Assembly: GCA_022561255.1 (NCBI GenBank) | Contig: JADFRO010000015.1 | Span: 1-18,250 of the forward strand | Source of the DNA: Planctomycetota bacterium | GTDB taxonomy: Bacteria > Planctomycetota > Phycisphaerae > UBA1845 | DNA length: 18,250 nucleotides | Reading direction: 5' to 3' | Part shown: positions 15,335-18,250 of the stretch, piece after piece | Position numbering within the stretch: the first letter of the stretch is position 1 | Layout of the letters: each line of letters opens with the position of its first letter | Translations under genes and position numbers: made by a program | Notes under the pieces: generated by a model | Database searches by the model: none | Told to the model about the DNA's origin: nothing | The model's input: the letters and a program-made list of their open reading frames with translations, nothing else

Positions 15335-16258
15335 TTAGTGCGCCGCGGCGGTCGCGTGCCCCTCCTCGCCGTGGCTATCGTGCTCGTGATGAATCACGAC
15401 GGACTGCCCTATAAACAGCGTCGTGAGAAACGTAAAGATGAACGCCTGCAAGAACGCCACGAACAGCTCCAGCAGATTGAACGCGACGCTCGTGAGCACC
15501 ACGACGATGCCGACCCCCGTGGCGCCGACGGCACCAAAGGCCGCGTAACTCAAGGAGATGAAACTCAGCAACACCGCCAAAAGCACGTGCCCCGCTACCA
15601 TATTGGCAAACAATCGAACCGCGAGGGCGAAGCACTTCGCAGCTACGCCGATCACTTCGAGAAACGCGATCATCGGCGCGATCAGCGGCGGACCCTGGAA
15701 GAAATGCTTGATGTAACCCATTCCGTTCATGCGCAGGCCGTTGAACACCATCATGATCAGCGTGCAGCCCGCCAACGATCCGGTCACCCAGATGTTACCC
15801 GTCGCCGATCCACCGAAACCGTGATGCGCGTCCGGATAGAAGTACTGCACGAGCGGTCGCGTGAGGGGCTCCAGCGGTAACAGGCCCAGCAGGTTGACAA
15901 ACAGGATGTAAAAGAACGCAGTCCAGACGTAGGGGATGAAGCGATCCGTGTGCTCCCCCAGCACCGGTCGAGCGACCGTCTCGCGAAGGTAGGAGCAGAT
16001 CGACTCGAAAAAGTTCCCCATGCCACGCGGCGTAAGGTCGCTGACCACGTCGCCCGTGTTTCGCAATCGCGCAAACGTCGGGATCAACAGAATCAGCAGC
16101 AAGGCCGCTAAAATCTGCATGATGATGTGGTTCGACATGACCGTGATTTCACCGTTGGGCGTGAAAACACTGTCGGAGTCGACGACGTGAATTCGCTGGT
16201 AGACCCACTGGTAAACGTGGTCCATCGGACTGGAGGCGAGTAGGGCGGCCAGGTGCAT
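15335..16258 (-). CDS. atpB: F1Fo ATP synthase subunit a
   Basis: This 307-residue integral membrane protein provides the proton half-channels next to the c ring. The essential arginine is Arg215 in ALAVRLFANMVAGH (E. coli Arg210 equivalent). Other family blocks are FFYILFVNLLGLLP and the C-terminal FNLLELFVAFLQAFIFTFL. About six hydrophobic segments are visible. The C-terminus is a short His/Glu-rich tail (VIHHEHDSHGEEGHATAAAH) of unknown role. The ATG at 16258 abuts the TAA of the upstream atpI-like gene with no gap, so translational coupling is likely. Confidence 0.95.
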   Translation of the reverse strand: MHLAALLASSPMDHVYQWVYQRIHVVDSDSVFTPNGEITVMSNHIIMQILAALLLILLIPTFARLRNTGDVVSDLTPRGMGNFFESICSYLRETVARPVLGEHTDRFIPYVWTAFFYILFVNLLGLLPLEPLTRPLVQYFYPDAHHGFGGSATGNIWVTGSLAGCTLIMMVFNGLRMNGMGYIKHFFQGPPLIAPMIAFLEVIGVAAKCFALAVRLFANMVAGHVLLAVLLSFISLSYAAFGAVGATGVGIVVVLTSVAFNLLELFVAFLQAFIFTFLTTLFIGQSVVIHHEHDSHGEEGHATAAAH

Positions 16259-16681
16259 TTAACGACTGTTTCCTATCCGGCGATTCATCGCGTTGATCGA
16301 AACCACGGTGTCAATCGCCAACATTAACAAGTAACTCAGGGCCGTCGACAGCACGAGCGTCGGCCGATCAAAAGACCCGCCGAATATCGCTGCGACCACC
16401 AAGAACAACACCGCCGCGAAACGTACAAACGTCGCCATGAGAATCGGCGTCGCGTTGCTTCGCAGTTCGTCCTGCGACAGCGCCATCGCGATGGGAATAC
16501 TACCCAAGCACCCGGCGATCGCGCTGATGCCACAACCGGTGAGCATCGCCCCGACACCTTCGCCTCCAAACGTCTGCTTTACAATCGCGTAGCCGACGCC
16601 CGCGACCAGCAACCCCGAAACCAAGGTGACGCCCACGAACTTCGCGTAGTAGCGAGGGAAGGTAACCTTCAACGAAGTCAT
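16259..16681 (-). CDS. atpI: AtpI-like four-helix membrane protein of the ATP synthase operon
   Basis: This 140-residue protein has four hydrophobic segments, roughly at residues 14-34 (FVGVTLVSGLLVAGVGYAIV), 42-66, 80-101 and 106-128. Size, topology and position directly before atpB fit the AtpI (ATP synthase protein I) group, which is thought to help c-ring assembly or Mg2+ supply. Sequence similarity to well-known AtpI proteins is weak by eye, so the name rests largely on context. Its ATG overlaps the atpZ stop by four bases (ATGA), and its TAA abuts the atpB start. These are two signs of tight translational coupling. Confidence 0.65.
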   Translation of the reverse strand: MTSLKVTFPRYYAKFVGVTLVSGLLVAGVGYAIVKQTFGGEGVGAMLTGCGISAIAGCLGSIPIAMALSQDELRSNATPILMATFVRFAAVLFLVVAAIFGGSFDRPTLVLSTALSYLLMLAIDTVVSINAMNRRIGNSR

Positions 16682-16932
16682 GGCTTCGGCGGCTCATCCT
16701 CGTCGTGCGGTTCGTCGTAGCGCTCGAACGCCGCCATCGATCGGCGGATCAGGTTGTACGTCCCGCCGACCAATCCCACGCCCACGCCGATCAACAGCGC
16801 CCAAGGGCGGCTATCGAAATGGTTATCGATCCAGTAACCGAAGAGCGCTAGACCGCCGACAGCCGCCGCGAACTCGGTGCCCACGCCGGCAACCCGCATC
16901 CACGACGTTTGATCACCCTTCTTGCCGCCCAT
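16678..16932 (-). CDS. atpZ: AtpZ-like ATP synthase accessory membrane protein
   Basis: The ATG at 16932 gives 84 residues. Two membrane helices are visible: GVGTEFAAAVGGLALFGYWI and PWALLIGVGVGLVGGTYNLI. They are joined by DNHFDSR and followed by an acidic tail. The pattern of small residues, GYWIDxxF and GVGxGxxGGxYNL matches the AtpZ (F1Fo-ATPase gene 1) family, usually the first gene of atp operons. It is thought to act with AtpI in c-ring assembly or divalent cation handling. The frame extends upstream to a TTG at 17043, which would add 37 basic residues. That stretch coincides with two perfect hairpins and lacks a suitable ribosome site, so I prefer the shorter form. Confidence 0.75.
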   Translation of the reverse strand: MGGKKGDQTSWMRVAGVGTEFAAAVGGLALFGYWIDNHFDSRPWALLIGVGVGLVGGTYNLIRRSMAAFERYDEPHDEDEPPKP

Positions 16933-17043
16933 TTCGCGACCCAAGGGGAGCAGCCGAACTTTGTGCCAAAAAGCACAAAGCCTCGTGCAAAAGCGGGCGC
17001 GACGTACGCGCCCGGTCTCCTCCCACTGCGGAGTATCTGCCAA
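16933..17043 (-). promoter_or_regulatory. Structured leader of the ATP synthase operon with two perfect hairpins
   Basis: Two stem-loops of 8 bp each are seen. CTTTGTGC/GCACAAAG (16959-16980) has a 6-nt loop. CGGGCGCG/CGCGCCCG (16994-17014) has a 5-nt loop. Both lie between the promoter candidate at 17060-17088 and the preferred atpZ start, and neither is followed by a T-tract. If the TTG at 17043 is used they would instead be inside coding sequence. Confidence 0.45.
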
Positions 17044-17059
17044 CCGCTAATGGGGGGGC

Positions 17060-17088
17060 AGTCTAGCAACGTCAATTGCCGGGTTCAA
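17060..17088 (-). promoter_or_regulatory. Sigma70-like promoter of the ATP synthase operon
   Basis: On the minus strand TTGAAC (17088-17083) and TAGACT (17065-17060) have a 17-bp spacer, each matching four of six consensus positions. Transcription would start near 17053, with a leader of about 120 nt to the atpZ ATG. Confidence 0.4.
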
Positions 17089-17214
17089 GGGGGACAAGGC
17101 CCGTTTTTTTGCGGCGTTTTCTTGCGGGACGTCTCCGAGGCCAAAAGAGCCCACCCTCGTAAAATCACAGGGGGTTCACCCGCGTATAAGATCGTCCGCC
17201 GCGTCGACGCTCGG

Positions 17215-17243
17215 TTGTGACGTCCGCCTCCGGTGGCTAATCT
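17215..17243 (+). promoter_or_regulatory. Weak sigma70-like promoter candidate for asd
   Basis: TTGTGA (17215-17220) and TAATCT (17238-17243) are 17 bp apart, giving a leader of about 50 nt. A TATAAG at 17185-17190 is an alternative -10 but has no -35 partner at a suitable distance. The rest of the divergent gap 17089-17214 shows only short T- and G-rich runs. Confidence 0.25.
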
Positions 17244-17273
17244 CCCGATGTTGCAACAGGAGACGTGAACGCC

Positions 17274-17308
17274 GGGAGAAGCCACGGATGATGCTCCGCC
17301 ATGATTGA
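17274..17308 (+). promoter_or_regulatory. Shine-Dalgarno plus six-codon mini-ORF overlapping the asd start
   Basis: GGGAGAAG (17274-17281) is ideally spaced, 6 nt, from an ATG at 17288. That ATG opens a reading frame MMLRHD ending at TGA 17306-17308. The mini-ORF overlaps the asd ATG at 17301 in another frame. The asd ATG itself has no good site at normal distance, so ribosomes may reach it by coupling from the mini-ORF. Confidence 0.3.
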
Positions 17309-18250
17309 CCATCTCGCCGTCGTCGGAGCTACAGGAGCGGTTGGGCGGGAGATTTGCGCAATCATCACCGAGCGTAAACTGTCGGCCACGCGGGTATCTC
17401 TGCTGGCCTCGAGTCGTAGCGCCGGCATTCGAATCGACGTTTTGGGGCGGTCCGTCGAGGTCGCAGAGCTGACCGAGCGGAGTTTTGACGGGGTCGATTA
17501 CGCCCTGTTCAGCGCGGGAGCAACCCTTAGTCATACCTTCGTCCCGGCTGCCAGGCGGGCTGGCGCGGTGATCATCGACAATTCGTCCGCCTTCCGCATG
17601 GACGAGGACACGCCGCTGGTGGTGCCTGAGATCAACCCCGGCGACGTTCGCACCCACAAGGGCGTCATCGCCAACCCGAACTGCTCGACGATCATCATGA
17701 ACGTAGCCGTTTGGCCTCTGCATCGCGTCAACCCCGTTACGCGGATCGTTGTCAGCACGTATCAATCGGCCAGCGGGGCAGGTGCAGCCGCGATGGAGGA
17801 GCTTCGTACGCAGACGGCCGACCACTTGGCTGGGCGACCGGTCGTGCCGAAAATCTTCCCTCATCCCGTGGCGTTCAACCTTTTTTCGCACAACACACCG
17901 ATCGGTGCGGACGGGTACAACACCGAAGAACGCAAGATGATCGACGAGACGCGGAAGATTTTTCACGCCGAGAGCCTGCCGATCACCGCCACTTGCATCC
18001 GCGTGCCCGTCATGCGAGCCCACAGCGAGGCGATTAACCTCACGTTTCGAGACGCGATCACACCCGATGAGGTTCGCAAAACCCTCCGTGACGCACCGGG
18101 CCTCAGAGTCGTCGACGACACTGAAGCCAACCGCTTCCCCATGCCCGTCGAAGCGTCGGGCGGGGACGATGTTCTCGTGGGCCGCATCCGCCAGGACGTC
18201 AGTCAGCCCGGCAACCGGGGGATCGAACTGTTCGTCTGCGGCGACCAACT
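17301..18250 (+). CDS. asd: Aspartate-semialdehyde dehydrogenase, 3' end cut off by the window
   Basis: 316 codons are present; the usual length is about 335-345, so some 20-30 residues are missing beyond the edge. The enzyme converts L-aspartyl-4-phosphate to L-aspartate-4-semialdehyde with NADPH, the branch point to lysine/diaminopimelate, threonine and methionine. The N-terminal dinucleotide motif VVGATGAVG is at residues 7-15. Nucleophile Cys128 lies in IANPNCSTI. STYQSASGAGAAAMEEL and the catalytic His241 in RVPVMRAHSEAI follow. The last visible residues, IELFVCGDQL, match the family's closing strand. An in-frame stop just upstream (TGA 17289-17291) makes the ATG at 17301 the only possible start that preserves the nucleotide-binding motif. 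It is transcribed divergently from the ATP synthase operon. Confidence 0.93.
   Translation, partial: MIDHLAVVGATGAVGREICAIITERKLSATRVSLLASSRSAGIRIDVLGRSVEVAELTERSFDGVDYALFSAGATLSHTFVPAARRAGAVIIDNSSAFRMDEDTPLVVPEINPGDVRTHKGVIANPNCSTIIMNVAVWPLHRVNPVTRIVVSTYQSASGAGAAAMEELRTQTADHLAGRPVVPKIFPHPVAFNLFSHNTPIGADGYNTEERKMIDETRKIFHAESLPITATCIRVPVMRAHSEAINLTFRDAITPDEVRKTLRDAPGLRVVDDTEANRFPMPVEASGGDDVLVGRIRQDVSQPGNRGIELFVCGDQ

Noticed and set aside
17085..18248. Long minus-strand open frame (387 codons) opposite asd
   Set aside because: It is antisense to a clearly recognised asd gene with intact motifs. High GC at third positions opens such shadow frames.

Overview
The window looks like chromosomal DNA from a GC-rich member of the Planctomycetota. 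This is inferred from gene content, not from a database match. The lineage-typical items are a small TPR protein carrying two RNA polymerase alpha C-terminal domains, a secreted prenyltransferase/squalene-cyclase-repeat protein, a secreted subtilase ending in a dockerin-like module, and a SpoIID-type protein with no sign of other sporulation genes. The proposed promoters resemble sigma70 sites, and most starts have purine-rich ribosome sites.

Left half, plus strand (1-8765). A secreted alpha/alpha-toroid protein (225-1382) is followed in the -1 frame by an acidic linker and a small unrecognised C-terminal module (to 2008) that has no good start of its own at the junction. Next come a dockerin-tailed S8 protease (2211-4190), a repeat-rich gap (4191-4562) and L-glutamate-gamma-semialdehyde dehydrogenase (pruA/rocA type, 4563-6113). 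The TPR/double-alphaCTD protein (6411-7376) and a SpoIID/LytB-domain exported protein (7482-8765) complete this half.

Right half, minus strand (8790-17088). A complete F1Fo-ATP synthase operon is transcribed leftward in the classical order atpZ-atpI-atpB-atpE-atpF-atpH-atpA-atpG-atpD-atpC. All catalytic signature residues that I checked are present. It converges on the spoIID-like gene with only 24 bp between the stop codons. Unusual points are a roughly 61-residue net insertion in AtpA, signal-peptide-like N-termini on both AtpE (c) and AtpF (b), the two largest gaps of the operon flanking atpE, two hairpins between atpE and atpF, and two perfect 8-bp hairpins upstream of the first gene.

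Right edge, plus strand. Aspartate-semialdehyde dehydrogenase (asd, 17301 to the window edge) is divergent from the ATP synthase operon and lacks about its last 20-30 residues. A well-spaced Shine-Dalgarno in front of it serves a six-codon mini-ORF that overlaps the asd start.

I found no rRNA, tRNA, CRISPR array, transposase or prophage gene. The most interesting leads are the TPR-alphaCTD-alphaCTD protein, the AtpA insertion, the possible frameshifted fusion at 1380, and the structured RNA elements in the ATP synthase operon.
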